Shown piece after piece: positions 50,971-62,050 of a stretch of 64,000 nt of DNA; position 1 is the stretch's first letter; each line of letters begins with the position of its first letter. The DNA is taken from assembly GCA_964035575.1 (NCBI GenBank), contig OZ037923.1, forward strand, positions 1,159,047-1,223,046, read 5' to 3'. The position numbers and the translations under genes are program-made. Source of the stretch: Rhynchopus sp. YZ270_cl-10 (taxonomy: Eukaryota; Euglenozoa; Diplonemea; Diplonemida; Diplonemidae). The notes below the pieces were generated by a model. The model ran no database searches. It saw only the letters and a list, made by a program, of their open reading frames with translations, and was not told the DNA's origin.

Positions 50971-51742
50971 TACTGTTCACAGTTTCTGAGTGTCATCTAT
51001 TTTGCAATAGTGACTCCGTTTTCCTGAGCACGATAACTGACAGTCCAGGTTCTGCTTGGTTCTGTTGTGGATTTTTTTTCTTCTTGTTTTTCGTTCATTG
51101 TTCTTGTTATGAGACCGGTTTCTTTTCAGGTGTCCCAGACACACACTTTTTTGCATTAGGTTCCTTGCTATGCACAGGTTCCGTGTTGATGCATACCATT
51201 GGATAGCCATTCTTGACATCTGACACATTCTTGTAGTGTGCTTTCCAATAGCTCTTTCTCGTCCTTAGATTTTGTGTTTTGAATAGATCTACTCATTCGA
51301 TTTTGTGTTGAGTCAATCGCTTTGCCACTTATCCCACTGCATCGCACTGTCAAGACACACACGACACACAATAAACAACCTCCTTTCGTGCAGCAGGACG
51401 TGAGTGGGCGACACGAGAGCGGCCACCATTGAGCCTGCTCCCTGCGTTTTTGCTCTCTTATCTGTGAATTGTGACGTGAGGTTTTCCCCTGTTTTTTTGA
51501 TTTTTGTTTTCTGTTGCTACAGGACCTCCCCGTTTTGGAGGTCTCTTTTCTTGCACTCCCAGTGTCCTCTTTGTTTTCGTCCCCCCCCCGTTCCTACTAC
51601 TGTCATAAATAGCAACCTCCTTTTCTGCAAACTTTTCGACCATCCATCGCAACCTCCCTCGTCGTAACCATGCATGCTAATGCAGTCCCACCGCCAAAAA
51701 TTCCACAAAAGGTGCTTTGGCATACACATCAACAAATCAACA
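50971..51742. other. Intergenic and 5' leader, no gene seen
   Basis: AT-rich DNA with scattered pyrimidine tracts. An out-of-frame ATG at 51670 and an in-frame ATG at 51674 precede the chosen start of the next gene. Confidence 0.5.
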
Positions 51743-53083
51743 ATGACCGCACCGTCGCAACAGGTTGTGTCTGGGTACGGCACGGGGGTGAAGGATCTGC
51801 TCCTGAACGTCGGTGAGGTGAAGAAGTCAACCACGGCACCGATCTCTGCAGTGGGGTTCACACTGGTGGCCCTTAGCTCGTTTATGGCATTTGCATTGTC
51901 GCTGGTGTTCTCTGAGCTCTGGGTGCCTGTGGACTCCTGCAAGCTGACGCCGGCAGGTGTCACTGCGTGGGTGTTCTGGGCAGCGACACTGATCGTGAAC
52001 GTTCTGTACTTAGCGATTCTTCTGATGCGCTCGCCACGTGCCAAGAACGTTTGCGTTATGACATCTGTGTTTAACTTCAACTTCCTTGCCTGCTACGTAG
52101 GTGTGGTGTGCGGACTGGTGGATAACGAGTACGTGTGTGCAGTGCAGAAGGCCGACAACGACGACACAGGCCTCTACGTGCTGCTCTCCTCCATTGCGCA
52201 CTCAGTTGTCTTCATCATGCACGTCCACGCAACCAACTACATCCTCGTAGCAAGGGACAGGCTCAGGGTGCACAACACTGCTGGCGCTGTGGAGCGCGGG
52301 TTTGCGAAGCGTCCGTACATCTCGACCGCAACGACCGTGACGCCTGAATTGAAGATGCACCTGCTGGACCCGTTCTTCCTGTTTGTGAGTGTCGTGCTGA
52401 CGGTCGGGATTGTCATCTTCACTGCTGCAGGGCAGTTCATTGCTGGCATTGTGCTCATGTGTGTGGGCGGCTCGTTCTACCTGTGTGTGTGCTTCTTTGG
52501 GGCGTACTTTGCGCCACTGTGGAACTCAGGCTCACGCACTGCAGAGGCGTCGTACCAGATTGAGCGCACACGCCTGAGCAACATCAAAGTCTACTTCACA
52601 TGCGAATGTTACCACAACGAGACGAGCACGTCGATCGACTCGAGTGGGAACGTGAAGACGTCGACCAAGAAGGTTGTGACGTACAAAGGGAAGCAGGAGT
52701 TCAAGTACACCACCGTGGTCGAAACCTCGAACCGCCTGGACACCGAGGGGTTCGACGTGGTCAGTGTGAAGTGCACGAAGAAGTTTTTCTTAGGGAACCC
52801 CGAGACAAAGGCAACGTACAACGCTGAGTACAAGGCCTTCCAGCTGGAGAACAAGAACAAGGACACGCACTTCTCACACGCCGTTGCCTCTGAGCTGCAG
52901 GGCTTCTCTGCGAGTGTGATGGGTGTGCGGCCTGGCATGCAGAAGCCCTTCTGGTTGACGTGGTTCTACTACATGCATGCACTCTTCGTCCCTGTCATGG
53001 GTTACGTCTACAGAAGGGCATTTGACGCGGCTGTGGGCAAGGCCACGTACGAGCACAAATACATCATCAAAAAGACTGCGTGA
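51743..53083 (+). CDS. Multi-pass membrane protein, about seven TM helices
   Basis: 446 residues from ATG 51743 (MTAPSQQVV). I prefer it to the in-frame ATG at 51674, whose extra 23 residues lack host-like codon use. Six hydrophobic helices fall in the first ~265 residues, then a ~130-residue hydrophilic domain, then a last hydrophobic helix ('FWLTWFYYMHALFVPVMGYVY') and a Lys-rich tail. The hydrophilic domain contains 'CECYHNETS' followed by 'TKKVVTYKGKQEFKYTT', a pattern reminiscent of TMEM151-type proteins, but that link is weak. No transporter or receptor signature is visible. The G/C-ending codons match the other host genes. Confidence 0.85.
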   Translation: MTAPSQQVVSGYGTGVKDLLLNVGEVKKSTTAPISAVGFTLVALSSFMAFALSLVFSELWVPVDSCKLTPAGVTAWVFWAATLIVNVLYLAILLMRSPRAKNVCVMTSVFNFNFLACYVGVVCGLVDNEYVCAVQKADNDDTGLYVLLSSIAHSVVFIMHVHATNYILVARDRLRVHNTAGAVERGFAKRPYISTATTVTPELKMHLLDPFFLFVSVVLTVGIVIFTAAGQFIAGIVLMCVGGSFYLCVCFFGAYFAPLWNSGSRTAEASYQIERTRLSNIKVYFTCECYHNETSTSIDSSGNVKTSTKKVVTYKGKQEFKYTTVVETSNRLDTEGFDVVSVKCTKKFFLGNPETKATYNAEYKAFQLENKNKDTHFSHAVASELQGFSASVMGVRPGMQKPFWLTWFYYMHALFVPVMGYVYRRAFDAAVGKATYEHKYIIKKTA

Positions 53084-53974
53084 AGAGATTCCGCAAGACC
53101 CCCCAAGGTCTCTTTTGATGCTGGAAGAGTGTTTCGCTCACGAATTTGGGTTTCCTCACACACGCTGTTTTAGAAAGACGTTCTATGATGCTTCAAGCTT
53201 TTTCCTTTGCCTTTCAGTTCAGGTTCTCCCACCACTCCAGTCTGGGGTGCATACACGTATGAAATGCGTGCATCGACTTCTTGTCATTACCATCTCAAAA
53301 CTTTTTTACTTTGCTTTTCTTTGCGTTTTGCTTTTCCTTTTAGTTCGTAGGAATTCGAGCCTCTTTTTCTTGCATGTGAGGCGTTCAGATGGTCTCCAAC
53401 CGCCTTTTCATGCTAGTACTACTAATATGTAATTAATTTCTATTTTTCATTGCTTTGAGTAACCTCTCTTTTTCATGTTACTTTGAGAACCCTCCTCCCC
53501 TCTTTCTTCTGTTAGCATCAATCCAGCAATACCGTTTTTCTGGCATTGAGAACATAAAGTGCAAAACTTTCATTGCTCGACTTATTTTTACCGTGCCTCC
53601 AGGAGGCCGTGAAGCGTCGGCACGTTCGCCTGTTCTTTGTATTCTTCTGGTCATGGCTGTGTTGCCTCAATCTTAATCACCCGATTGGCCCAGTATATTC
53701 GGCCTCTGTGGTACTATTTTTTGTGTGGAAATGTCATATTGCAACACAGCTGCAATGTGACCTTCAATAAACCACCTGAGTGGCCAACACAACAACTTTG
53801 ATTCGTTCCAATACTTTTTCGTACGGAAGAAAACAACTTATGCTTTAGCTTTGTTTCTTAGCAATGGTGCATTGCTTTTGAGAGATCAGTCACAGCAAAC
53901 CTGTTTCTTTTCACCCCTTTTAGCGTTTTCTCACCCCGTGGCTGTATGTAGGGTCACTTCAGCACCCCAGTATC
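53084..53974. other. Intergenic, no gene seen
   Basis: AT-rich DNA with an AATAAA at about 53764-53769. The duplicated segment from the giant gene begins near its right end. Confidence 0.5.
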
Positions 53975-54415
53975 AAACCCATTTTACACTCCCAAACAGA
54001 TTATTTATACACCAAACATCAAAGTTTTGTAAGAACAGAACCCCAGACACCGAGACGTACCCTACGGAGACAAGCTACACGATATCCAGACACATAGCCA
54101 CAGGTGAGCCGCTGACGCTGAACGTGCTTGTGGAGAACCTGGAGGAGCACCTGGACGAGTTCCGTGGGACTGTGGTGAACTCTGTGATGAGCCAGGCGGA
54201 GGAGAAGATGAACAACCTGGGGATCACAGACGCGTTTGAGGAGGCCTTCAGAGACGACGCTGTGCTGGGGCAGCTGAAGACGAAGCTGGAGACTGGGCTG
54301 GAGGACAGGAGCGCAGGTAACAGCAAGAGAACGGTGGGGGTGCTGAGCGACTTTGCAAGCCCCACTGCTCACAGCGTCGTTGGGTGTGGGCCTGCCTGGA
54401 TGGGAGCTTCAGCTG
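53975..54415 (+). pseudogene. Truncated copy of the 5' end of the gene at 41562
   Basis: Upstream flank, then sequence encoding 'GEPLTLNVLVENLEEHLDEF' onward, match 41400-42130 at more than 90%. Relative to the parent it lacks the start codon and signal-peptide region, has an internal deletion of about 178 bp (the parent's 41848-42025) joined at a short ACA match, and carries a later one-base change in frame. It stops matching near 54413, just before the 13-bp satellite. Neither a start nor an end remains, so it is a pseudogene. Confidence 0.9.
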
Positions 54416-54440
54416 CTGACATCGATGGGAGGATGACATC

Positions 54441-55262
54441 CAGCATCCTTGCACAGCATCCTTGCACAGCATCCTTGCACAGCATCCTTGCACAGCATCC
54501 TTGCACAGCATCCTTGCACAGCATCCTTGCACAGCATCCTTGCACAGCATCCTTGCACAGCATCCTTGCACAGCATCCTTGCACAGCATCCTTGCACAGC
54601 ATCCTTGCACAGCATCCTTGCACAGCATCCTTGCACAGCATCCTTGCACAGCATCCTTGCACAGCATCCTTGCACAGCATCCTTGCACAGCATCCTTGCA
54701 CAGCATCCTTGCACAGCATCCTTGCACAGCATCCTTGCACAGCATCCTTGCACAGCATCCTTGCACAGCATCCTTGCACAGCATCCTTGCACAGCATCCT
54801 TGCACAGCATCCTTGCACAGCATCCTTGCACAGCATCCTTGCACAGCATCCTTGCACAGCATCCTTGCACAGCATCCTTGCACAGCATCCTTGCACAGCA
54901 TCCTTGCACAGCATCCTTGCACAGCATCCTTGCACAGCATCCTTGCACAGCATCCTTGCACAGCATCCTTGCACAGCATCCTTGCACAGCATCCTTGCAC
55001 AGCATCCTTGCACAGCATCCTTGCACAGCATCCTTGCACAGCATCCTTGCACAGCATCCTTGCACAGCATCCTTGCACAGCATCCTTGCACAGCATCCTT
55101 GCACAGCATCCTTGCACAGCATCCTTGCACAGCATCCTTGCACAGCATCCTTGCACAGCATCCTTGCACAGCATCCTTGCACAGCATCCTTGCACAGCAT
55201 CCTTGCACAGCATCCTTGCACAGCATCCTTGCACAGCATCCTTGCACAGCATCCTTGCACAG
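54441..55262. repeat. 13-bp tandem array (CATCCTTGCACAG)n, ~63 copies
   Basis: Near-perfect array beginning directly after the pseudogene. Open in several frames on both strands, producing artefact ORFs with a 13-residue period. Confidence 0.98.
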
Positions 55263-55450
55263 GTATCTAAGGTGCACAGGGGGCGGCTTTTTTTGGTTCC
55301 CGAAACCCTCCCGAAACCTCCCGGAAGTGGTTTTGGATATGGTGCACAGGGGGCATTTCACCCCTGAAATAGGGTGCACAGGGGGCGCAAAAGTATGCCC
55401 CATATGACTTTTACAGGTATTTTGGGTCCCGTACACAGTTTTCACAGCAC

Positions 55451-55530
55451 ACACAGAAAAACACAGAAAAACACAGAAAAACACAGAAAAACACAGAAAA
55501 ACACAGAAAAACACAGAAAAACACAGAAAA
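55451..55530. repeat. 10-bp tandem array (ACACAGAAAA)8
   Basis: Eight perfect units that run without a gap into the following 9-bp array; both share the ACACAG core. Confidence 0.97.
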
Positions 55531-55798
55531 ACACAGTATACACAGTATACACAGTATACACAGTATACACAGTATACACAGTATACACAGTATACACAGT
55601 ATACACAGTATACACAGTATACACAGTATACACAGTATACACAGTATACACAGTATACACAGTATACACAGTATACACAGTATACACAGTATACACAGTA
55701 TACACAGTATACACAGTATACACAGTATACACAGTATACACAGTATACACAGTATACACAGTATACACAGTATACACAGTATACACAGTATACACAGT
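55531..55798. repeat. 9-bp tandem array (ACACAGTAT)n, ~30 copies
   Basis: The reverse complement of the 9-bp array at 40625-41057, so the same satellite lies in opposite orientation on either side of the 41562-55262 block. Confidence 0.98.
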
Positions 55799-56140
55799 AG
55801 TGTACAAACCTTCTCTCAGTAGGGAAGCATGGTACACGTGAAAACACCTAAGTGCCCAGCCCACCAAAACACCAACCAGTTGACACAAGCCAGATATTTA
55901 TTTCGGGTTTGCAGGTTTGCAGATAACTCAACCAGTTAAGTAACCCCCAAGAACCCTATTTTTCTTCTTTTCTGTACTTGGTCTATTTTTTTATGAGAAT
56001 AGAAAGGAAAAGGGAAAAAATGGAGAAGATAATAAAGACAATAAAATGAACAGGAAAACGGAAATGGAAAAAAGAAAAAAGGATGACCAAAAAAGGTCGG
56101 GTTTAGAATAAAAGGTGGATGAAGAGCTTACCAAGAACCT
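55799..56140. other. Spacer, no gene seen
   Basis: AT-rich and purine-rich DNA with no coding-like frame. It leads into the degenerate CCAGCC/ACCCGC repeats. Confidence 0.5.
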
Positions 56141-56690
56141 TATCAACCACACCAACCACACAAGCACCAGCCGGATAATGCATGTAACTGACCCCCGAGA
56201 ACCCTATCAACCACACCAGCCAGATAACGCAACCTAGAACCCGCAAACCCGTGCACCCGCAAACCCGCAAACCCACACAACCACCAGACAGATAACGTAA
56301 CCTAGAACCAGAAAACGCAACCTAGAACCAGCAGGTTCCCGCGCACCCGCACCCACCAGCCGGCTTATCGACCACACCAGCCAGATAACGTTGCCCGAAC
56401 CCCGCGCACCCGCACCACCACACCAGCCGGATAACGCAACCTAGAACCCGCAAACCCGCGCACCCGCAAACCCGCAAACCCGCACAACCACCAGCCAGAT
56501 AACGTAACCTAGAACCAGAAAACGCAACCTAGAACCAGCAAGTTCCCGCGCACCCGCACCCACCAGCCGGCTTATCGACCACACCAGCCGGATAACGCAA
56601 CCTAGAACCAGCAGGTTCCCGCGCACCCGCACCCACCAGCCAGCTTAGTGACCACACCAGCCAGATAACGCAACCTAGAACCCGCAAACC
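56141..56690. repeat. Higher-order repeat of ~210 bp built on ACCCGC and CCAGCCGGATAACG
   Basis: Two main periods (near 56270-56400 and 56480-56610) share the order ACCACCAG, GATAACGTAACCTAGAACCA, GGTTCCCGCGCACCCGCACC, CCGGCTTATCGACCACACC. Short CCCGCAAA runs within it foreshadow the pure 8-bp array that follows. Confidence 0.8.
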
Positions 56691-56696
56691 CGCGCA

Positions 56697-57397
56697 CCCG
56701 CAAACCCGCAAACCCGCAAACCCGCAAACCCGCAAACCCGCAAACCCGCAAACCCGCAAACCCGCAAACCCGCAAACCCGCAAACCCGCAAACCCGCAAA
56801 CCCGCAAACCCGCAAACCCGCAAACCCGCAAACCCGCAAACCCGCAAACCCGCAAACCCGCAAACCCGCAAACCCGCAAACCCGCAAACCCGCAAACCCG
56901 CAAACCCGCAAACCCGCAAACCCGCAAACCCGCAAACCCGCAAACCCGCAAACCCGCAAACCCGCAAACCCGCAAACCCGCAAACCCGCAAACCCGCAAA
57001 CCCGCAAACCCGCAAACCCGCAAACCCGCAAACCCGCAAACCCGCAAACCCGCAAACCCGCAAACCCGCAAACCCGCAAACCCGCAAACCCGCAAACCCG
57101 CAAACCCGCAAACCCGCAAACCCGCAAACCCGCAAACCCGCAAACCCGCAAACCCGCAAACCCGCAAACCCGCAAACCCGCAAACCCGCAAACCCGCAAA
57201 CCCGCAAACCCGCAAACCCGCAAACCCGCAAACCCGCAAACCCGCAAACCCGCAAACCCGCAAACCCGCAAACCCGCAAACCCGCAAACCCGCAAACCCG
57301 CAAACCCGCAAACCCGCAAACCCGCAAACCCGCAAACCCGCAAACCCGCAAACCCGCAAACCCGCAAACCCGCAAACCCGCAAACCCGCAAACCCGC
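56697..57397. repeat. 8-bp tandem array (CCCGCAAA)n, ~88 copies
   Basis: Essentially perfect. The minus strand reads TTTGCGGG. Its right flank (ACCCGCACGAGAAGTGAGC, then AACCATCGTTAT) is repeated after the array ending at 61094. Confidence 0.98.
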
Positions 57398-58425
57398 ACG
57401 AGAAGTGAGCAACCATCGTTATCCAGCTGGTGTGGCTGATAGAAGACTGGTCTACTTTTATGATACTTGACCTTTGGGTGGGTGAGCAACCATGGGTATG
57501 CATGTTATTGTGGTGTAGAAAGGCGGTTGGTGTTATGTTCTGCTAGTTTCCAAAGTGATCATCAGACATGGGAGTGTGATGGAGGTATTCTGAAGTGTGA
57601 AATATGGAGAAGAAGTGTATATTTTCGTAATGACTGAAATCATTAGCAAGTTCATTACCAATATTGTTGTACAGGTATTGAGCAACTGGGTTGGAACTGG
57701 TAGCCTTTTAACAGGAAACTCAAAACAAAGAGAAACCAGAAACCAGAAACCGATTTGGACATTTTTGGGACTTTGATGGACGCAAACGAACATCATATAG
57801 ATCACATAGATCAAATTTGCAAAGCAACTTAACATAACCGGAACCAGCACAATACAACAATAGAATTGAGTAGACTAATACGAACGCACAGAACCAATCT
57901 GAATGAATTCCTGTATGTACGAAGGTAATACATAGTTCCGTTTAGATTAGAACACCGATCTGAACGACCGCCGAACACACGGAACCAGCACAACGCAACC
58001 ACAGTAACCAATCTGAGCTGAACTCAGTGCACGTAACTAAACACAAACACTGACCCGGACTGGTTGAAATTTACCCTTGCTAGTAGTAAGCCTTACCACT
58101 TGATTTTTATCGTAGTTATGTACACAAACCCGCTCTGAACGGAACCAGCAAAACGCAGCTGATATGAACGCAACTACCTGAACGCAACGTAACTAAGCCA
58201 GAAGTGCTTACACAGCGTAATCTATCTTAACACAGCCAACGCAACGCAACGGCAAACCCGCCTGAACACAACGGAACGCAACCAACGCAAATAGTGCTTC
58301 CTAAACGCAGTCCCATCAGACAGGGTCTTAATCGTCATAATATTGCTAAATAGGGCAAAATTACTGTTTGACTGCGTGTGAACATCTCAAATCTGCTCTT
58401 AAGTCTACCACAAACCCGATAAAGA
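57398..58425. other. Spacer, no gene seen
   Basis: Moderately AT-rich DNA with frequent AACGCAAC and GGAACCAGCA words. No frame has host codon bias. Confidence 0.5.
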
Positions 58426-59044
58426 TATGGGGTATGGGGTATGGGGTATGGGGTATGGGGTATGGGGTATGGGGTATGGGGTATGGGGTATGGGGTATGG
58501 GGTATGGGGTATGGGGTATGGGGTATGGGGTATGGGGTATGGGGTATGGGGTATGGGGTATGGGGTATGGGGTATGGGGTATGGGGTATGGGGTATGGGG
58601 TATGGGGTATGGGGTATGGGGTATGGGGTATGGGGTATGGGGTATGGGGTATGGGGTATGGGGTATGGGGTATGGGGTATGGGGTATGGGGTATGGGGTA
58701 TGGGGTATGGGGTATGGGGTATGGGGTATGGGGTATGGGGTATGGGGTATGGGGTATGGGGTATGGGGTATGGGGTATGGGGTATGGGGTATGGGGTATG
58801 GGGTATGGGGTATGGGGTATGGGGTATGGGGTATGGGGTATGGGGTATGGGGTATGGGGTATGGGGTATGGGGTATGGGGTATGGGGTATGGGGTATGGG
58901 GTATGGGGTATGGGGTATGGGGTATGGGGTATGGGGTATGGGGTATGGGGTATGGGGTATGGGGTATGGGGTATGGGGTATGGGGTATGGGGTATGGGGT
59001 ATGGGGTATGGGGTATGGGGTATGGGGTATGGGGTATGGGGTAT
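58426..59044. repeat. 7-bp tandem array (GGGGTAT)n, ~89 copies
   Basis: Perfect GGGGTAT units that change directly, with no spacer, into GGGGTTA units. The single-base difference and shared phase suggest one array derives from the other. Confidence 0.98.
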
Positions 59045-59870
59045 GGGGTTAGGGGTTAGGGGTTAGGGGTTAGGGGTTAGGGGTTAGGGGTTAGGGGTTA
59101 GGGGTTAGGGGTTAGGGGTTAGGGGTTAGGGGTTAGGGGTTAGGGGTTAGGGGTTAGGGGTTAGGGTTAGGGGTTAGGGGTTAGGGGTTAGGGGTTAGGG
59201 GTTAGGGGTTAGGGGTTAGGGGTTAGGGGTTAGGGGTTAGGGGTTAGGGGTTAGGGGTTAGGGTTAGGGGTTAGGGGTTAGGGGTTAGGGGTTAGGGGTT
59301 AGGGGTTAGGGGTTAGGGGTTAGGGGTTAGGGGTTAGGGGTTAGGGGTTAGGGGTTAGGGGTTAGGGGTTAGGGGTTAGGGGTTAGGGGTTAGGGGTTAG
59401 GGGTTAGGGGTTAGGGGTTAGGGGTTAGGGGTTAGGGGTTAGGGGTTAGGGGTTAGGGGTTAGGGGTTAGGGGTTAGGGGTTAGGGTTAGGGGTTAGGGT
59501 TAGGGTTAGGGGTTAGGGGTTAGGGGTTAGGGGTTAGGGGTTAGGGGTTAGGGGGTTAGGGGTTAGGGGTTAGGGGTTAGGGGTTAGGGGTTAGGGTTAG
59601 GGGTTAGGGGTTAGGGGTTAGGGGTTAGGGGTTAGGGGTTAGGGGTTAGGGGTTAGGGGTTAGGGGTTAGGGGTTAGGGGTTAGGGGTTAGGGGTTAGGG
59701 GTTAGGGGTTAGGGGTTAGGGGTTAGGGGTTAGGGGTTAGGGGTTAGGGGTTAGGGGTTAGGGGTTAGGGGTTAGGGGTTAGGGGTTAGGGGTTAGGGGT
59801 TAGGGGTTAGGGGTTAGGGGTTAGGGGTTAGGGGTTAGGGGTTAGGGGTTAGGGGTTAGGGGTTAGGGGT
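59045..59870 (+). repeat. Telomere-type array (TTAGGGG)n, ~118 copies, interstitial
   Basis: G-rich on the + strand, running towards the right. A few 6-bp TTAGGG units (e.g. near 59160, 59482, 59500) and one longer-G unit occur, as in real telomeres with slippage. More sequence follows on the right, so in this assembly it is internal. Confidence 0.9.
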
Positions 59871-59873
59871 CAG

Positions 59874-61094
59874 ACCCGCAAACCCGCAAACCCGCAAACC
59901 TCATTAACAATGGGCTCAGCTACCTGAAACCCGGTAAAGTATATAGTGTAACCCGCAAACCCGCAAACCCGCAAACCCGCAAACCCGCAAACCCGCAAAC
60001 CCGCAAACCCGTAAACCCGCAAACCCGCAAACCCGCAAACCCGCAAACCCGCAAACCCGCAAACCCGCAAACCCGCAAACCCGTAAACCCGCAAACCCGT
60101 AAACCCGCAAACCCGCAAACCCGCAAACCCGCAAACCCGTAAACCCGCAAACCCGCAAACCCGCAAACCCGCAAACCCGCAAACCCGCAAACCCGCAAAC
60201 CCGCAAACCCGCAAACCCGCAAACCCGCAAACCCGCAAACCCGCAAACCCGCAAACCCGCAAACCCGTAAACCCGCAAACCCGCAAACCCGTAAACCCGC
60301 AAACCCGCAAACCCGCAAACCCGCAAACCCGCAAACCCGCAACCGCAAACCCGCAAACCCGCAAACCCGCAAACCCGCAAACCCGCAAACCCAACCCGCA
60401 AACCCGCAAACCCGCAAACCCGCAAACCCGCAACCCGCAAACCCGCAAACCCGCAAACCCGCAAACCCGCAAACCCGCAAACCCGCAAACCCGCAAACCG
60501 CAAACCCGCAAACCCGCAAACCCGCAAACCCGCAAACCCGCAAACCCGCAAACCCGCAAACCCGCAAACCCGCAAACCCGCAACCCGCAAACCCGCAAAC
60601 CCGCAAACCCGCAAACCCGCAAACCCGCAAACCCGCAAACCCGCAAACCCGCAAACCCGCAAACCCGCAAACCCGCCAAACCCGCAAACCCGCAAACCCG
60701 CAAACCCGCAAACCCGCAAACCCGCAAACCCGCAAACCCGCAAACCCGCAAACCCGCAAACCCGCAAACCCGCAAACCCGCAAACCCGCAAACCCGCAAA
60801 CCCGCAAACCCGCAAACCCGCAAACCCGCAAACCCGCAAACCCGCAAACCCGCAAACCCGCAAACCCGCAAACCCGCAAACCCGCAAACCCGCAAACCCG
60901 CAAACCCGCAAACCCGCAAACCCGCAAACCCGCAAACCCGCAAACCCGCAAACCCGCAAACCCGCAAACCCGCAAACCCGCAAACCCGCAAACCCGCAAA
61001 CCCGCAAACCCGCAAACCCGCAAACCCGCAAACCCGCAAACCCGCAAACCCGCAAACCCGCAAACCCGCAAACCCGCAAACCCGCAAACCCGCA
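59874..61094. repeat. 8-bp tandem array (CCCGCAAA)n, ~150 copies, with variants
   Basis: Same unit as the array at 56697 but with CCCGTAAA variants in the left third, several length variants, and one ~50-bp unique interruption at about 59900-59950. Variation declines to the right, where units are perfect up to the shared flank. Confidence 0.97.
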
Positions 61095-61576
61095 CGAGAA
61101 GTGAGCAACCATCGTTATCTAGCTGGTGTGTGTGATAGCAGGCTGGTGTGCCTGAAGCGTAATTATGTTAGATTACAACTATCTAATATGCTGTCTCACC
61201 TTTTCCATTTCATTTTACTCTAACATATTGTTACTACTCTGTTGTGATGTGTGTCATTTGGGAGGGGTAAAATGTTTTGTAAAAAAGGAAAAAAAATATA
61301 GATTCTTTTCTTTGTTTTTGTTGTGACATTTTTCTCTTTTTTTTTGTTTTGTTTTTATTGCTCTTTTTTTTCGGATTGAAGATGTTTTAAAATACCTGCA
61401 TACTACCACTACCAAAAAATTCAAGACGATTTAAAATACTACTACTACCAAAATATTGAAGACACTTTAAAATACTACTACTACGAAAAAACCCGAAACC
61501 CTAGAAACCCACACCCCACAAACGTATTGTTATTTCTTTTATTTAAAGAGAGAGATGACATGGTAGAAAAAAATAT
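61095..61576. other. Spacer, no gene seen
   Basis: Starts with the duplicated array flank (ACGAGAAGTGAGCAACCATC), then AT-rich DNA with three irregular 'TTTAAAATACTACTACTACC' repeats near 61385-61480. Confidence 0.5.
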
Positions 61577-62050
61577 TTAGTACGGCCTGCGCGTCATGCT
61601 CATCATGCGGAGGTCGCTTAGACGGTACCCTGCAGGATTAGTTCCTACGGTAACAGCCATTCTTTGCAGGCTCATGCGCACTGCTTTCACTGGCATCCTC
61701 CTGTCTCTCAGAAAGCATTTTGTGGCGTCACATTCCAGGAAGAAGTAGGGGCTTTTGAACCCGGTACGCACGCTCACATAGTTGTGAACGGCATCGTAAG
61801 CCGGAGTTCCCACTGGAATTGAGAATCTTTTTTGCTTCCCGCCGATCTTGTACTCGAATGTGGCACCATAATCGTCACTTGTCATTGCAGTGGATTGCAG
61901 TGTTGCACACACGGATTCATTAATTCCTCCGCAGTAGAGGACAGCCACCACTGCCTTGTGCAGGGCTAGCTCTATAGGGCCAGCTGTGACAGGAAGGTCC
62001 AAAAACGTGTCAATGTCGTGCTTCAGCTGTTGCCTTTGGGTTTTGGGCAT
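61577..62050 (-). CDS. Tyrosine-recombinase-like ORF, probably decayed
   Basis: 157 residues from an ATG on the minus strand. The order of motifs suggests the catalytic half of a tyrosine recombinase: 'AVLYCGGINESV' where the G-x-R-x-x-E box belongs, a beta-hairpin 'GGKQKRFSIP' where the catalytic Lys sits, and 'YRLSDLRMMSM' where H-x-x-R belongs. The first Arg and the His are replaced, and the frame ends before any catalytic Tyr. Cryptons and DIRS-type elements carry such enzymes in eukaryotes. Codon use is unlike the host genes. The fold assignment is an inference from spacing, so confidence is moderate. Confidence 0.4.
   Translation of the reverse strand: MPKTQRQQLKHDIDTFLDLPVTAGPIELALHKAVVAVLYCGGINESVCATLQSTAMTSDDYGATFEYKIGGKQKRFSIPVGTPAYDAVHNYVSVRTGFKSPYFFLECDATKCFLRDRRMPVKAVRMSLQRMAVTVGTNPAGYRLSDLRMMSMTRRPY

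Noticed and set aside
53851-55407. 518-residue + strand ORF joining the giant-gene fragment to a 13-residue repeat
   Set aside because: It fuses a truncated pseudogene to the 13-bp satellite by chance; the parent's start and signal peptide are gone.
54441-55798. CRISPR-like or spacer-repeat array
   Set aside because: Units are contiguous without spacers and the genome is eukaryotic.
56529-61112. Long minus-strand ORFs of repeating GFAGLRVC
   Set aside because: Translation of the CCCGCAAA array in all three phases; no unique coding sequence.
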